From Rhizobacter sp. SG703 (GTDB taxonomy: Bacteria > Pseudomonadota > Gammaproteobacteria > Burkholderiales > Burkholderiaceae_C), in contig NZ_JAAZQK010000002.1 of NCBI RefSeq assembly GCF_012275445.1, positions 549,913-613,912 on the forward strand: 64,000 nucleotides of DNA, written 5' to 3'. Position numbers and translations under genes: made by a program. Below are positions 10,497 through 19,424 of the stretch, piece by piece. Within the stretch, counting starts at the first letter, position 1; each line of letters begins with the position of its first letter. The notes under the pieces were generated by a model that searched no databases, was not told the DNA's origin, and saw only the letters and a list, made by a program, of their open reading frames with translations.

Positions 10497-10529
10497 AAAA
10501 GGGGCCGCAGGCATCACGCCCGCGGCCCC
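10496..10529 (-). terminator. Rho-independent terminator, best on minus strand
   Basis: An 8-bp GC stem, GGGGCCGC (10501-10508) with GCGGCCCC (10522-10529), encloses a 13-nt loop. On the minus strand the stem is followed by TTTTT, a proper U tract, so it should end the phoX transcript. On the plus strand it lies just after the polA stop and is followed by a weaker pyrimidine run, so it may work in both directions. Confidence 0.8.
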
Positions 10530-10588
10530 TTCCCTCTTCTGGCCAGCACCGGCCGCCTGCGCGGCCGGTTCCTCCCTGATCAGTCGAA

Positions 10589-12571
10589 TCAGCCGAGTTC
10601 CGGCAGCCCCGTCAGGTAGCCGACCGCAGCGCCGAACTTGTCCTTGTAGTTCGCCTTCACCACCGGATCCACGCCCGTCTTCAGCGTGGCCGGCATGCCG
10701 CTGATGAACTCGCCGGGGTGCTGGAAGTTGCTCATGATGTAGGTCCAGCCGTTGATGTCGTCGACCGCGTGCAGGCCGGTCGACTCGCCACCCGCCGGCA
10801 CCGACAGCACGCGCGACAGCTTCTTCGTGTCGACGTTGTAGGCCCACAGGAAGTTGTTGACGTGCGTCGAGCTGTCTTCGCCGATGAACAGCGTGCGCAT
10901 CTTCTCGGAGAACTTGATGTTGTCCGGGTTGCCGATCTTGTCGGGGTTGCTCGTGTTGCCCAGGCTGTCAGCCTTGGCGAGGTCCTCGCCCACCAGCAGC
11001 GCCTTGGTCTGCACCGGCACCCACTCGCTGTCGATCGCCGCGCCCGCGGTGTCCTTCTGGCCGCCGGCCAGCGTGTGCGCCATGATGCCGCCGGCCACCA
11101 GCTTCTTGTCGAGGCTCACGCCCATCTCCTCGCGCCACGCCGCATCGCCCTTCACCATCGAGGCCTGGATGTTCTGCAACGCCGAATAGCCGATCTTGTC
11201 CTTCGCGTTGACCGTCGTGCCTTCCATCTTCGTGAAGACCATGCTCGCGCCGACCAGGTTGGCGTAGCGGTGGGTCTCGAGGAAGGCCGCGGCCTTTTCC
11301 ATGCCCGGCACCAGCTTGACCCAGTTGGCCTTGCCGTCGCAGAACACCTTCGTGTAGCTCGCGTCGGCCGGGTCGGTCTTGCTGACGGCCATGATGTCCG
11401 ACGGCTTCAGCGTGTTGGCCAGGGCCTCGATCTCGGCGCTGGTCGCGTGGCCGAGCTTGATCCAGGTCAGCGGCGCGCCGGCGGCGGCCGGGTCGATCGA
11501 GAAGCCGGCGCCGACCTTCGCGACGTACAGCGTGCCGGCCGACAGGTCCTTCGCCTTGTCGGCGACGAACATGAAGAAGCCGCCGTTGGTGTAGTCGTCA
11601 CCCATGATCGCGGTGCGCTGGTCCGGCATCACCTGGATCAGCTCGTGCGAGATGCGGCCCAGGCAGTAGTGCTTCTTGATGGTGCCGGTGCCGTCGGGGT
11701 TGACGGTCACTTCCGGCAGGTGGCCGTAGTGGTACGGGTTGGCCTTGGCCGGGTCGCCGAAGGCGTTCTTGCTGAACGCGAGGAACTGCGCGGTCGTGCT
11801 GGCGAACGGCGCGTCGGGCTCGTACTCCTCGCTCGACAGGTGGGTGCCCCACGGCGACAGGCTGGCGCCGCAGGTGATCCACAGGCCGTGCACCGACGAG
11901 GTGTCGACGTTGTGGTACTTCACCAGGCTCAGCTTGCCGGTGGCCTGGTCCTGGTCGAGCGTCAGCACCGCGATCGGCGACGGCAGCGTGCCGTAGGTGC
12001 TGACGCCGTCCTGGCCGGCGGTGGTGTATTCGAACTGCACGACGGCGAAGACCGCCTTGCCCTTGATGCCGGCCACGGTCGGGTTCGGCACCGTCAGCAG
12101 CGAGCTGCCGTCCGGCGAATCGGAGAAGAACTGGCGCTCCTTGCCCACCACCGAGGTGTCGCGGATCGGCTGGCCGGCCATGTCAACGTAGCCGCCGGCG
12201 AGGATGGTGCCGCCCTTGCCGTCCGGCACCATGTCGCCGGTGATGAAGAAGGGCTCGTACTTCAGCGAGAAGGTCTGCTTCGTGCCGTCGCTGTAGCTGG
12301 CGACCAGTTTGGAGCCGACGGTCGTCGTTCCCATCGCCGCCAGTTCGGCGGCGGTGGGTGCGTCCACGCTGGCAACTGCGGGCGCGGCCATCGCGGTGAA
12401 CTCGACCGAGGTCACGGTGGCGGCCGGCGCGGCAGGCGCCGGGCCGTCGTCGCTGCCACCGCAGGCGGCCAGCAGGCCGGCGAATGCGGCGGAACTCGTC
12501 ACGGGCAGCAACGGCGCTCCGGACAACAGCTTCAGGAGACGGCGACGCGCGTCGACGGTTGGGTGGCTCAT
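10589..12571 (-). CDS. phoX: PhoX-family alkaline phosphatase, predicted lipoprotein
   Basis: Exported phosphatase of 660 aa in the PhoX (DUF839) family, usually calcium- and iron-dependent and induced by phosphate starvation. The N-terminus has a twin-arginine-like stretch (ARRRLLKLL) and a lipobox ending at C37 (GLLAACGGS), so a Tat-exported lipoprotein is likely. The middle part has the acidic substrate/metal region GTHLSSEEYEPD. Towards the C-terminus lies an LFIGEDSSTHVNN segment typical of the family. AAGGAA stands upstream of the ATG. Three TGTCATG-like direct repeats lie 100-130 nt upstream, fitting PhoB control. Confidence 0.92.
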   Translation of the reverse strand: MSHPTVDARRRLLKLLSGAPLLPVTSSAAFAGLLAACGGSDDGPAPAAPAATVTSVEFTAMAAPAVASVDAPTAAELAAMGTTTVGSKLVASYSDGTKQTFSLKYEPFFITGDMVPDGKGGTILAGGYVDMAGQPIRDTSVVGKERQFFSDSPDGSSLLTVPNPTVAGIKGKAVFAVVQFEYTTAGQDGVSTYGTLPSPIAVLTLDQDQATGKLSLVKYHNVDTSSVHGLWITCGASLSPWGTHLSSEEYEPDAPFASTTAQFLAFSKNAFGDPAKANPYHYGHLPEVTVNPDGTGTIKKHYCLGRISHELIQVMPDQRTAIMGDDYTNGGFFMFVADKAKDLSAGTLYVAKVGAGFSIDPAAAGAPLTWIKLGHATSAEIEALANTLKPSDIMAVSKTDPADASYTKVFCDGKANWVKLVPGMEKAAAFLETHRYANLVGASMVFTKMEGTTVNAKDKIGYSALQNIQASMVKGDAAWREEMGVSLDKKLVAGGIMAHTLAGGQKDTAGAAIDSEWVPVQTKALLVGEDLAKADSLGNTSNPDKIGNPDNIKFSEKMRTLFIGEDSSTHVNNFLWAYNVDTKKLSRVLSVPAGGESTGLHAVDDINGWTYIMSNFQHPGEFISGMPATLKTGVDPVVKANYKDKFGAAVGYLTGLPELG

Positions 12572-12671
12572 CAGGCTTCCTTGAGAGTGAGGGTTGCACG
12601 TCGCCGCGCATGGCGGAGCGTGTCGAGGTGTGTCTTGGCGTGCGGCAGGTTAAGCAGGCTCGGTGAAAGCG

Positions 12672-12701
12672 GCATGACATCCGCATGACAGTCGCATGAC
12701 G
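12672..12701 (-). promoter_or_regulatory. Putative PhoB (Pho) box, three 11-bp-spaced repeats
   Basis: Read on the minus strand, GCGTCAT, CTGTCAT and ATGTCAT follow one another at an exact 11-bp period. The middle copy equals the E. coli Pho-box half-site CTGTCAT; the others differ at one or two bases. It lies 100-130 nt upstream of phoX and about 95 nt upstream of the divergent ParA-like gene, so it could serve either. PhoB control is inferred from this match and from the phosphatase downstream. Confidence 0.75.
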
Positions 12702-12793
12702 CCTCGAAACACCTTGCCGCGGCGCGCCGGAAGGCCGCTTGCGCGCTTGCGTTCATACTGTCGCCCGACCACCAAACACGGAGAAGCCTTGGC

Positions 12794-13483
12794 ATGAGCA
12801 AGATCCACTTCATCGGCGGCGAAAAGGGCGGCGTGGGCAAGTCGCTGATGGCACGGGTGCTGGCCCAGTACCTGATCGACCGCCAGATGCCGTTCCTCGG
12901 CTTCGACACCGACCGGTCGCACGGCGCGCTGATGCGCTTCTATGCCGGCTACGCATCGCCGGTGCTGGTCGACCGCTACGAGGCGCTGGACGCGATCGTC
13001 GAGGCCGCGGTGGACCAGCCCGACCGCCGCGTGCTGGTCGACCTGGCCGCGCAGACGCACGACCCGCTGGTGCGCTGGATGGACGAATCGGGCGTGCTGA
13101 ACCTGCTGGACGAGACGAACTCGCAGGTCTTCTACTGGCACGTGATGGACGCCGGCAAGGATTCGGTGGACCTGCTGAAGAAGCTGCTCGACCGCTTCGG
13201 CCCGAGCTTCAAGTACGTGCTGGTGCGCAACCACATCCGCGGCAGCGACTTCTCGGTGCTGGAGCAGTCCGGCGAGCAGGCGCGCGCGCTGTCGTTCGGC
13301 GCCAAGGTGGTGACGCTGCGCAAGCTGCACGACAACGTGATCCAGAAGATCGACGCGGCGAGCGTCAGCTTCTGGAGTGCGCGCGAGGGCGAGGCCGACG
13401 GCACGCTGGGGCTGATGGACCGGCAGCGGCTGAAGATGTGGATGCGGGACGTCTATCGGGAAGTCGACGACGTCGAGGTCTGA
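12794..13483 (+). CDS. Orphan ParA/MinD-like P-loop ATPase
   Basis: Protein of 229 aa with a deviant Walker A motif at its N-terminus (GGEKGGVGKS; signature lysine K11, P-loop lysine K16). It is therefore a SIMIBI-class ParA/MinD/CobQ-type ATPase. A switch-like FDTDRSHGALMRFYAG follows near residue 37. No ParB, plasmid replication or septum gene is nearby, so a chromosome-partition role is not supported. Relatives of this type are often annotated as mobilisation or nucleotide-binding proteins. It diverges from phoX and converges on the alkaline phosphatase gene across a repeat. Function unknown. Confidence 0.82.
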   Translation: MSKIHFIGGEKGGVGKSLMARVLAQYLIDRQMPFLGFDTDRSHGALMRFYAGYASPVLVDRYEALDAIVEAAVDQPDRRVLVDLAAQTHDPLVRWMDESGVLNLLDETNSQVFYWHVMDAGKDSVDLLKKLLDRFGPSFKYVLVRNHIRGSDFSVLEQSGEQARALSFGAKVVTLRKLHDNVIQKIDAASVSFWSAREGEADGTLGLMDRQRLKMWMRDVYREVDDVEV

Positions 13484-13496
13484 GGACTGCCCCCTC

Positions 13497-13642
13497 CGTT
13501 CGGGCTGAGCCTGTCGAAGCCCCGGTGCCGTGCGCGCAACCCTTCGACAAGCTCAGGGCGAACGGAGTCTTGCCGTTCGGGCTGAGCCTGTCGAAGCCCT
13601 GGTGCCGTGCGAGCAGCCCTTCGACAAGCTCAGGGCGAACGG
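13497..13642. repeat. Two tandem REP-like palindromic units, period 76 bp
   Basis: Unit 1 (13497-13565) and unit 2 (13573-13642) each begin CCGTTCGGGCTGAGCCTGTC and end with the complementary CGACAAGCTCAGGGCGAACGG, separated by a 17-20-nt loop. Offset between units is 76 bp. The TTCGACAAGCTCAGG palindrome is a REP-type element widespread in GC-rich bacteria. Here it fills the gap between two convergent genes, where it can act as a bidirectional transcription end or mRNA-stabilising hairpin. Confidence 0.88.
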
Positions 13643-13648
13643 AGTCGA

Positions 13649-15646
13649 CTACTTCACCCCGCGGGTCGCCGCCTGCGCGATCTTGAAGAAGATGTCGGTG
13701 TTGTCCATCACGCCGCCGAACAGCGACGCGCCGCGGCCGAGGGCCGACAGCGGCACGTCGGTCGCGGTGTGCACCGCCTGGTCGCCCGGCACCTGGCCGG
13801 TCACCAGGAAGCCGTTGGCCGCGTTGCGCACGCCCGGGTTCGCCGGGTAGCCGCTCTGCGGCGCCTGGCCGACGAACGGCTGCTGCGTGTCCTGCGTCGG
13901 CGTCGCGTTCGCGAGCCAGCTCTCGTAGCGGTCGGCGTTCGCGCCGTAGCCGATCAGCATCTTGTAGTCGACGTCGGTGCTCTGCGGATAGCCGTCGGCG
14001 GCGATCGTGTATTTCGGGAACTTCGCGGCCTGGTAGATGCCGACGACCGGGTCGCGCAAGGTCGCGGCGCTCGGCGCGCTGGCGCCTTCGGCCGGCGCGG
14101 CGGCGGCGCGGATCGCGGCCACCGGCTTGGTCGACGCGCCGATGATCGCCGCGCCGGAGCATTCATGGTCGGCCGTCACGATGACCAGCGTGTCCGGGTG
14201 CCTCGCGGCGAAGTCCTTCGCCACCTGCACCGCGCGGTCGAACTCGATCACCTCCAGCAGCCAGCGGTCGGTGTCCATCAAGTGCGCCTGCTTGTCGATC
14301 GACGCGCCCTCGATCAGCGCGACGAAGCCGTTCTTCTGGCGCGACAGCACCTGCAGCGCGGCGGCAGCCATCTCGTCGAGCATCGGCTGGTCGGGGAAGC
14401 CGTAGTCGTCGACGATGGTCGAGACGCCGCGGCGCTTGTTGATCTTGTCGAACGCGACGTTCATGTTCGAGTATGCGAACAGCCCGAGCAGCTTGTCGGC
14501 GCCGGCCGCCGCGGCCAGCCCGAGGCGGTCCGGTGCATAAGCGAAGCCGGCCCCCTGGAAGTCGGCGATCAGGTCGCGCGACGGGTCCTTCGCCCCCACC
14601 GCCGCGCCCCAGCCGGCCACCAGGTCCGACGGCAGCACGTAGTCGGTCTTCGCGTCGCGCTGCGAGCCGTTGAGGGCCTGGCCGTTGCGCGAACCGTCGG
14701 CCTTCAGCGCATCGCCGTTCGGCAGGAACCACTTGCGCCCGCCGCCCATCAGCACCGACAGCCCGGTGAGCCCGCGGTCGTCGAGGAACTGGTCGACGAT
14801 GCCGGTGCCGTTGCCGCGGTTCGCGGTGTGCACCGCGTTGGCGGCCGGCGTCGCGTCGAACACGTCGGCGGTGGTCACGACGCCGAGCGCCTTGCCCTGC
14901 GTGCGGTGCAGGTACTCCGACAAGTACTCGACGCGCGGGTTGTCGAACGCATCCAGCGTGTCGTCCGGGAACACGCCTTCCTGGTTGTTCGCGGCCTTGT
15001 TGCCGGTCACGTAGTTCGACATGCCGGGCGACGAGTCGGTGACGATCGCGTCGAGCGACGAGGTCATCACCATGCCGGTGTTCGGGAAGGTGTCCATCGC
15101 GAGCGCCGCATGCGCCTTGCCTTGCGCATAGCCCTTGGCCATGATGCGCGCCGCGGTGCGATGCGCCGCGCCCATGCCGTCGCCGAGCAGGATGATGATG
15201 TTCTTCGCCTTGCGGCCGGCCCCGGCGAGCGCGACCACCTCGAAGTTGCCGGTGGCGCTGACCCGCTGGCCGTCGCTCTGCGTCGCGTTGACCGTCAGCC
15301 GGTGGATGCCGGGCTTCGCGTTGGAGTAGGCGCGTTGCGAGACCACCGCGGCGTTGGTGCCGGCCGGCAGGCTCAGCCCGCTGGTCACGACGCTGGTGAC
15401 GGCCTTGGCCGGCTTCAGCGCCACGCCGTCGACCGCGAACTCGAACGCGGCGAGCGTGGTGCCGGCATCGAGCCGCACGGTGGCCTGCAGGTCGAAGCGC
15501 TGGCCGGGCAGGAAGCGCGCGATCACCGGCGGGTTCGGGTCGTTCGACGTGAACAGTTCGCTCGGCGGCACGAGGCGCGTGACGCCCGGGGCGGCCTGGG
15601 CCGACGCGGCAGCGAGCAGGAGAGCGGCAACAGCAAGGCGGATCAT
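13649..15646 (-). CDS. PhoA-superfamily alkaline phosphatase with N-terminal extension
   Basis: Exported phosphatase of 665 aa with a signal peptide (MIRLAVAALLLAAASAQA). Residues about 20-135 form a beta-rich, Ig-like extension not present in E. coli PhoA. The catalytic domain then has the first metal site in LLGDGMG, the nucleophile region VTDSSPGMSNYVTG (Ser after TD) and the late metal-binding VTADHECSG. Length is well above the usual 450-500 aa. The ATG overlaps the stop of the upstream small gene (ATGA), and a Pho-box-like element precedes that gene, so the pair is likely phosphate-regulated. Confidence 0.9.
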   Translation of the reverse strand: MIRLAVAALLLAAASAQAAPGVTRLVPPSELFTSNDPNPPVIARFLPGQRFDLQATVRLDAGTTLAAFEFAVDGVALKPAKAVTSVVTSGLSLPAGTNAAVVSQRAYSNAKPGIHRLTVNATQSDGQRVSATGNFEVVALAGAGRKAKNIIILLGDGMGAAHRTAARIMAKGYAQGKAHAALAMDTFPNTGMVMTSSLDAIVTDSSPGMSNYVTGNKAANNQEGVFPDDTLDAFDNPRVEYLSEYLHRTQGKALGVVTTADVFDATPAANAVHTANRGNGTGIVDQFLDDRGLTGLSVLMGGGRKWFLPNGDALKADGSRNGQALNGSQRDAKTDYVLPSDLVAGWGAAVGAKDPSRDLIADFQGAGFAYAPDRLGLAAAAGADKLLGLFAYSNMNVAFDKINKRRGVSTIVDDYGFPDQPMLDEMAAAALQVLSRQKNGFVALIEGASIDKQAHLMDTDRWLLEVIEFDRAVQVAKDFAARHPDTLVIVTADHECSGAAIIGASTKPVAAIRAAAAPAEGASAPSAATLRDPVVGIYQAAKFPKYTIAADGYPQSTDVDYKMLIGYGANADRYESWLANATPTQDTQQPFVGQAPQSGYPANPGVRNAANGFLVTGQVPGDQAVHTATDVPLSALGRGASLFGGVMDNTDIFFKIAQAATRGVK

Positions 15647-16128
15647 TTCGGGGACTCCAGGAGAACGGATGCGGATTCGGGATCGAGCACGAGGCGCACG
15701 AACGAGTTGCGGCCATCGGCCTCGCGCTGCGCGCCGACCTGCAGCGTGCCGCCGAGCGAGACGAGGCCGGGCCGGTACGGGATGGTCCGCGCGGCCAGCG
15801 GGCCGGCGAGGTGGAGGTAGAGCGTCGACGCGGGCAGGTCGTCGGCGAAGCTGTCGTCTTCGTCGCCGAGCGACACCGGCAGCGGCGCCAGCAGCGCGAT
15901 GCCGGGCGCGGCCGACGCGGCGTCCTGGTGCGCGAGGTAGCCGGTGATGCGCACCGGCTGGCCGTCGAGCGACAACAGGCGGGCGCTCGGCGCCAGGCCG
16001 CGCGGGCCGATCGGCAGCTCGAAGAACTCGCGGAACTTCAGGTCGGCGCCCACCGGCGCGGCCTGGGCCGCGGCAGCACCCAGCAGCGTGGCCGCACACA
16101 GCAGCCACGCTTTCCAACAACGACGCAT
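15643..16128 (-). CDS. Small exported protein coupled to alkaline phosphatase
   Basis: Protein of 161 aa with a signal peptide (MRRCWKAWLLCAATLLGAAAAQA). The mature part begins with KFREFFELPIGPRGLAPS and has no catalytic motif that I recognise. A segment reading LDGQPVRITGYLAHQD suggests a small beta domain of the sort seen in exported DUF3299-like proteins, but that link is weak. It is first in a two-gene transcript, overlapping the phosphatase by 4 nt. A role as accessory or chaperone-like partner is inference from position. Confidence 0.72.
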   Translation of the reverse strand: MRRCWKAWLLCAATLLGAAAAQAAPVGADLKFREFFELPIGPRGLAPSARLLSLDGQPVRITGYLAHQDAASAAPGIALLAPLPVSLGDEDDSFADDLPASTLYLHLAGPLAARTIPYRPGLVSLGGTLQVGAQREADGRNSFVRLVLDPESASVLLESPK

Positions 16129-16176
16129 GGGTCTCCCTCCACGATTCCCCGAGCTGGCCGGATGATCGCGGGGCGC

Positions 16177-16194
16177 CGTGACAGCGGCATGACG
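16177..16194 (-). promoter_or_regulatory. Putative PhoB box, two 11-bp-spaced repeats
   Basis: On the minus strand GCGTCAT-gccg-CTGTCAC reads as two Pho-box half-sites with the correct 7+4 spacing. It lies 49-66 nt upstream of the exported protein / alkaline phosphatase pair. It resembles the element upstream of phoX, which strengthens both calls. Confidence 0.65.
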
Positions 16195-16208
16195 CCGTCG
16201 GCTCGGGC

Positions 16209-19190
16209 TCAATCGGCCAGCAGCACGACCTCGTCGACGAAGGCGGTGTTGTCGCCGGTGGTGTTCAGCCCCGCGAAGCGCAGCGTGTGCGCACCGGCAG
16301 CGAGCGCGATCGGCGGGGTCGTGAACGACTCGAACTGCGTCGAGCCGGGCGTGAAGCTGCCCAGCAAGGTCCCGTCGAGGTAGACGCCGACGGCCTGCAG
16401 GCCGCCGAAACTCCATCCCCGCCGTGCCGCCTTGAAGCGCACCGCGTACCGGCCTGCCGCGAGGTCGGACAGGCCCTGGCTGATCGCGCCGCCGCTTTGC
16501 ACGAACGCCGTCTGCAGGCCCTCCGGCGCAGCCACCGCGCCGAACGCGCTGCCGTTCTTCTGCAGGCCTGAGCCGCTGGTGCCGCTCTCCGGCGTGAAGG
16601 TCCAACCCGCGTTCGCCGCACCGTACTGCACGCCGTTGCCGGTGGCCACCGCCGGCGACTCGAAGCCCGGGTTCTGCGGCAGCAGGCCCGTCCAGCAGCG
16701 CTTGGCCACGCCGAAGACCGGATCGCCGAAGGTCGCGTTGTCGCAGGCCACCGGGCCGCTGCGCGTCAGCAGGCGGTACGACGACTGCGCGCCGTAGGCC
16801 ACGGTCCGGCTGCGGTCGAACGCGCAGCTCTGGTTCTCGGCGGCACAAGGCGTCCAGATGCCGATCGCCGGCGGCCGCTCGGTGTCGCTCAGCTCGCAGT
16901 GCTTCACGACATTCGGCAGCGGGTCGCCGAAGGTCGCGTTGTTGCACGCGGCACCGCCGTTGAAGCTGCCGTAGACGAAGTTGCTGCCGCTGCCATAGCG
17001 CACGCCGCGCACGCCCTCGAAGACGCACTGCCCGGCCTCCGCCGCGCAGGTCGCCCAGGCCGCGCCCGTTCCGGCGGCGCGGAACACGCGCACACCCGGC
17101 TGGACGCCGCGGAAGTAGATGTAGCGGCCGTCCTGGTCGGCGCTCGCGATGCCGGCCGCGCCGGAGAAGGCACTGCCGTTCCACACCTCCACGCCGTCGA
17201 TGCTGACGCGCCGGTCGATGCCGAAACGCGGGATGCCGATCACGCCGACGGAACCGGTGTGCGCGCTGCTGTCCACCGTCATCGTGAAGCTGCCGTCGCT
17301 GCCGCGGTCCCAGCGGTTCTTCACGCGCTTGCTGCCGTCGAACGTCAGCTGGCCCTCGACGTGGGTCAGGTCGCCGGGGTGCGGGATCACGCCGTACTGC
17401 TGCCCCTTCGCGGTGATCGGGCCGATGCCCAGCGTGTAGAAGGTCAGCGCCGAGGTCGGCCCGGTCGACCAGCCGTGCGCGTGGCTGACGAACCACGGCG
17501 CATAGCCGCCGCTGCCGCCGTCCGCGCCATAGCCTTCCCAGAAGGTCCCGGTGCCGCGCGTCGGGTGGTTCAGCATGAAGCCCCACTGGCGGCGCATCAG
17601 GTCCAGCGCATCGGCATCGCGCGAGGCCACCGACATCGCCATCAGCTGCATCGAGCCCGCAAAGCCGGAGATGTTGCCGCCCCACTCCGGCGTCGGCGCC
17701 CCCAGCGTGCCAAGGTTGGAATTCAGGTAGCGGGCGATGGCGGCCGGCTTGTCGGCGCTGTCGGTCACGCCGTACCAGACCGCGAGCGAGTTGCCGTCCT
17801 GCGGCAGCAGCGTGCTGTCCGGGTTGTCGCGGTAGGCGCCGGCGGCGGCGTCCCACAGCGTCGCGTTGATGCGCGCCTTCAGCGTCGCGGCCGCCGTCGC
17901 GTAAGCCGTGGCCGTCGCGCCGTCGCCCAGCGCGCCGGCCAGCGTGGTGCCGGTGGCGAGTGCGCGGTACAGCATCGCATTCGCCGCGATGTTCTCGCCG
18001 CCCTGGCCGCCGCGCGCCCAGTCGTTGGTGCCGGTCACGTTCAGCAGGCCATGGGCGCCGTTCACCTTCGCCTGGATGAAGGCCATGCCCTGCCGGTATT
18101 TCGGCCAGATCGAGCGCACCCAGTCGATGTCGCCGCTGTAGAGGTGATAGGTCTCGGTGCCGATCAGCGTCCACAGGTGGTAGGTATCGGAGCCGTACAA
18201 GTCGAACGGCGGCCCGGAGTACGGCAGCTCGCCGCTCGCCTTCTGGCTGTCGTACAGGCGCTGCAGCGCGTTCTTCACCGACAGCGTGTCGGCCGTCGAC
18301 ACATAGCCGACCGCGGCCGAGATGCCGAGGTCGCCCGACCACACCGTGCGGTCGCGCTTGGCGGCATCGGTCAGCACCGTCGTGCCGCCGCTGACCACCG
18401 CGGTGTTGTCCCAGCCGGTGGCGAGCAGCTTGCGGCCCTGGTCGGGCGCGATGGTGTTGGTCTGCACCGTGTACGCGCCGGCATACCAGAGCTTGTTCAG
18501 CAGGTCGTCGTTGCTGTAGAAGTAGTTCGGGTAGGCGCTCGGGTCGGCCATCGTCGGCGCCGGCGTGAAACGCAGCCGGATGTTGGCGAGGTGCACCCAG
18601 CCATCGGAGTTCATGAACAGCGTCAGGTAGCGGAAGCCGCCGCGCAGGCTGGCGGGCGGCATCGTGTAGGTCGTGCCGTCGGTGCTGTCGACGCTCGCGT
18701 AGATCGCGCCATCGGTGGAGCTGCCGGCGCCGTGGTTCAGGCCGGCGTTGGAGCCGTCGCTGACCGGGCCGACGTACTCGCTCGACTCGGTGAAGGCCAG
18801 GCCGACCGATTCGGCACTGCTGCCGGCGGCGGGGAAGTCCAGTGAGACGAAGCCGCCGACCTCCTTGCCGAAATCCAGCACCACGTAGCTGCCGCGGCCC
18901 GCCATCATCGCGGTGTTGCCGGTCAGCAGGTTGTTCGGGTTCTGCACCGTGCCGACGGTCTTGAAGACCGCGACCGGCGTCACGGTGCGCGACGACGGGG
19001 ACAGCATGTAGTGGCTCCATGGCGTCGCGTCGGCGGCGGCTTTCTCCGACGCGCCGGCCGATGCGGTCGCATCGCGGGGCGCCGGCGTCGTGCCGCCCGG
19101 GTCGCCGCCCCCACCGCAGGCGCCGAGCAGCGCGCCCCAGGCCGTCGCCCACGCGACAATGAAGAATCTCGCTCCGTTGCGTCCCTGCAT
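16209..19190 (-). CDS. Exported multidomain glycoside hydrolase, alpha-L-rhamnosidase-like (six-hairpin)
   Basis: Lipoprotein of 993 aa (lipobox GALLGACGGGG). An N-terminal beta domain (about 50-210) is followed by an alpha/alpha six-hairpin catalytic domain (about 210-590) with KRDRTVWSGDLG, SDTYHLWTLIGTETYHLY and TFWEGYGADG, like GH78 alpha-L-rhamnosidases. A C-terminal beta domain runs to about 705. Two copies of a cysteine module follow (about 712-765 and 779-831; pattern CAAE...C.F....V.YG...C.NATFGDP), then a galactose-binding-like beta domain (about 838-993). AGGAGG precedes the ATG. It probably trims rhamnose from plant polysaccharide at the cell surface; exact specificity is unproven. 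Confidence 0.8.
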   Translation of the reverse strand: MQGRNGARFFIVAWATAWGALLGACGGGGDPGGTTPAPRDATASAGASEKAAADATPWSHYMLSPSSRTVTPVAVFKTVGTVQNPNNLLTGNTAMMAGRGSYVVLDFGKEVGGFVSLDFPAAGSSAESVGLAFTESSEYVGPVSDGSNAGLNHGAGSSTDGAIYASVDSTDGTTYTMPPASLRGGFRYLTLFMNSDGWVHLANIRLRFTPAPTMADPSAYPNYFYSNDDLLNKLWYAGAYTVQTNTIAPDQGRKLLATGWDNTAVVSGGTTVLTDAAKRDRTVWSGDLGISAAVGYVSTADTLSVKNALQRLYDSQKASGELPYSGPPFDLYGSDTYHLWTLIGTETYHLYSGDIDWVRSIWPKYRQGMAFIQAKVNGAHGLLNVTGTNDWARGGQGGENIAANAMLYRALATGTTLAGALGDGATATAYATAAATLKARINATLWDAAAGAYRDNPDSTLLPQDGNSLAVWYGVTDSADKPAAIARYLNSNLGTLGAPTPEWGGNISGFAGSMQLMAMSVASRDADALDLMRRQWGFMLNHPTRGTGTFWEGYGADGGSGGYAPWFVSHAHGWSTGPTSALTFYTLGIGPITAKGQQYGVIPHPGDLTHVEGQLTFDGSKRVKNRWDRGSDGSFTMTVDSSAHTGSVGVIGIPRFGIDRRVSIDGVEVWNGSAFSGAAGIASADQDGRYIYFRGVQPGVRVFRAAGTGAAWATCAAEAGQCVFEGVRGVRYGSGSNFVYGSFNGGAACNNATFGDPLPNVVKHCELSDTERPPAIGIWTPCAAENQSCAFDRSRTVAYGAQSSYRLLTRSGPVACDNATFGDPVFGVAKRCWTGLLPQNPGFESPAVATGNGVQYGAANAGWTFTPESGTSGSGLQKNGSAFGAVAAPEGLQTAFVQSGGAISQGLSDLAAGRYAVRFKAARRGWSFGGLQAVGVYLDGTLLGSFTPGSTQFESFTTPPIALAAGAHTLRFAGLNTTGDNTAFVDEVVLLAD

Positions 19191-19424
19191 GGTCTTGCCT
19201 CCTGTGGTGGAGCGGGACTCTACGGAGTGTCGATGTGCCGATCAAACGACGAAAGCTGATCGGCGGGATAAGAGAGGCTTATGCCGACGTCCCGGGCCGC
19301 GGGCTTCTGAAAGCGCTACCAGGACAGGCGCGGCGACGGAATCGCGGGTAGAACCCGAGTGATGCGACGACCGCCGACCCGAGGGGCCGGCAGCCGCCTG
19401 CGGGTTCTCCATGAGCCGGCGTCT

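Noticed and set aside
7536..10847. 1103-codon open frame antisense to polA
   Set aside because: GC-rich third positions keep the opposite strand open; composition is His/Arg/Gln-rich with no domain, while polA is certain.
12794..13483. Plasmid or integrated-element partition locus
   Set aside because: No ParB, parS-like repeats, replication gene or integrase nearby.
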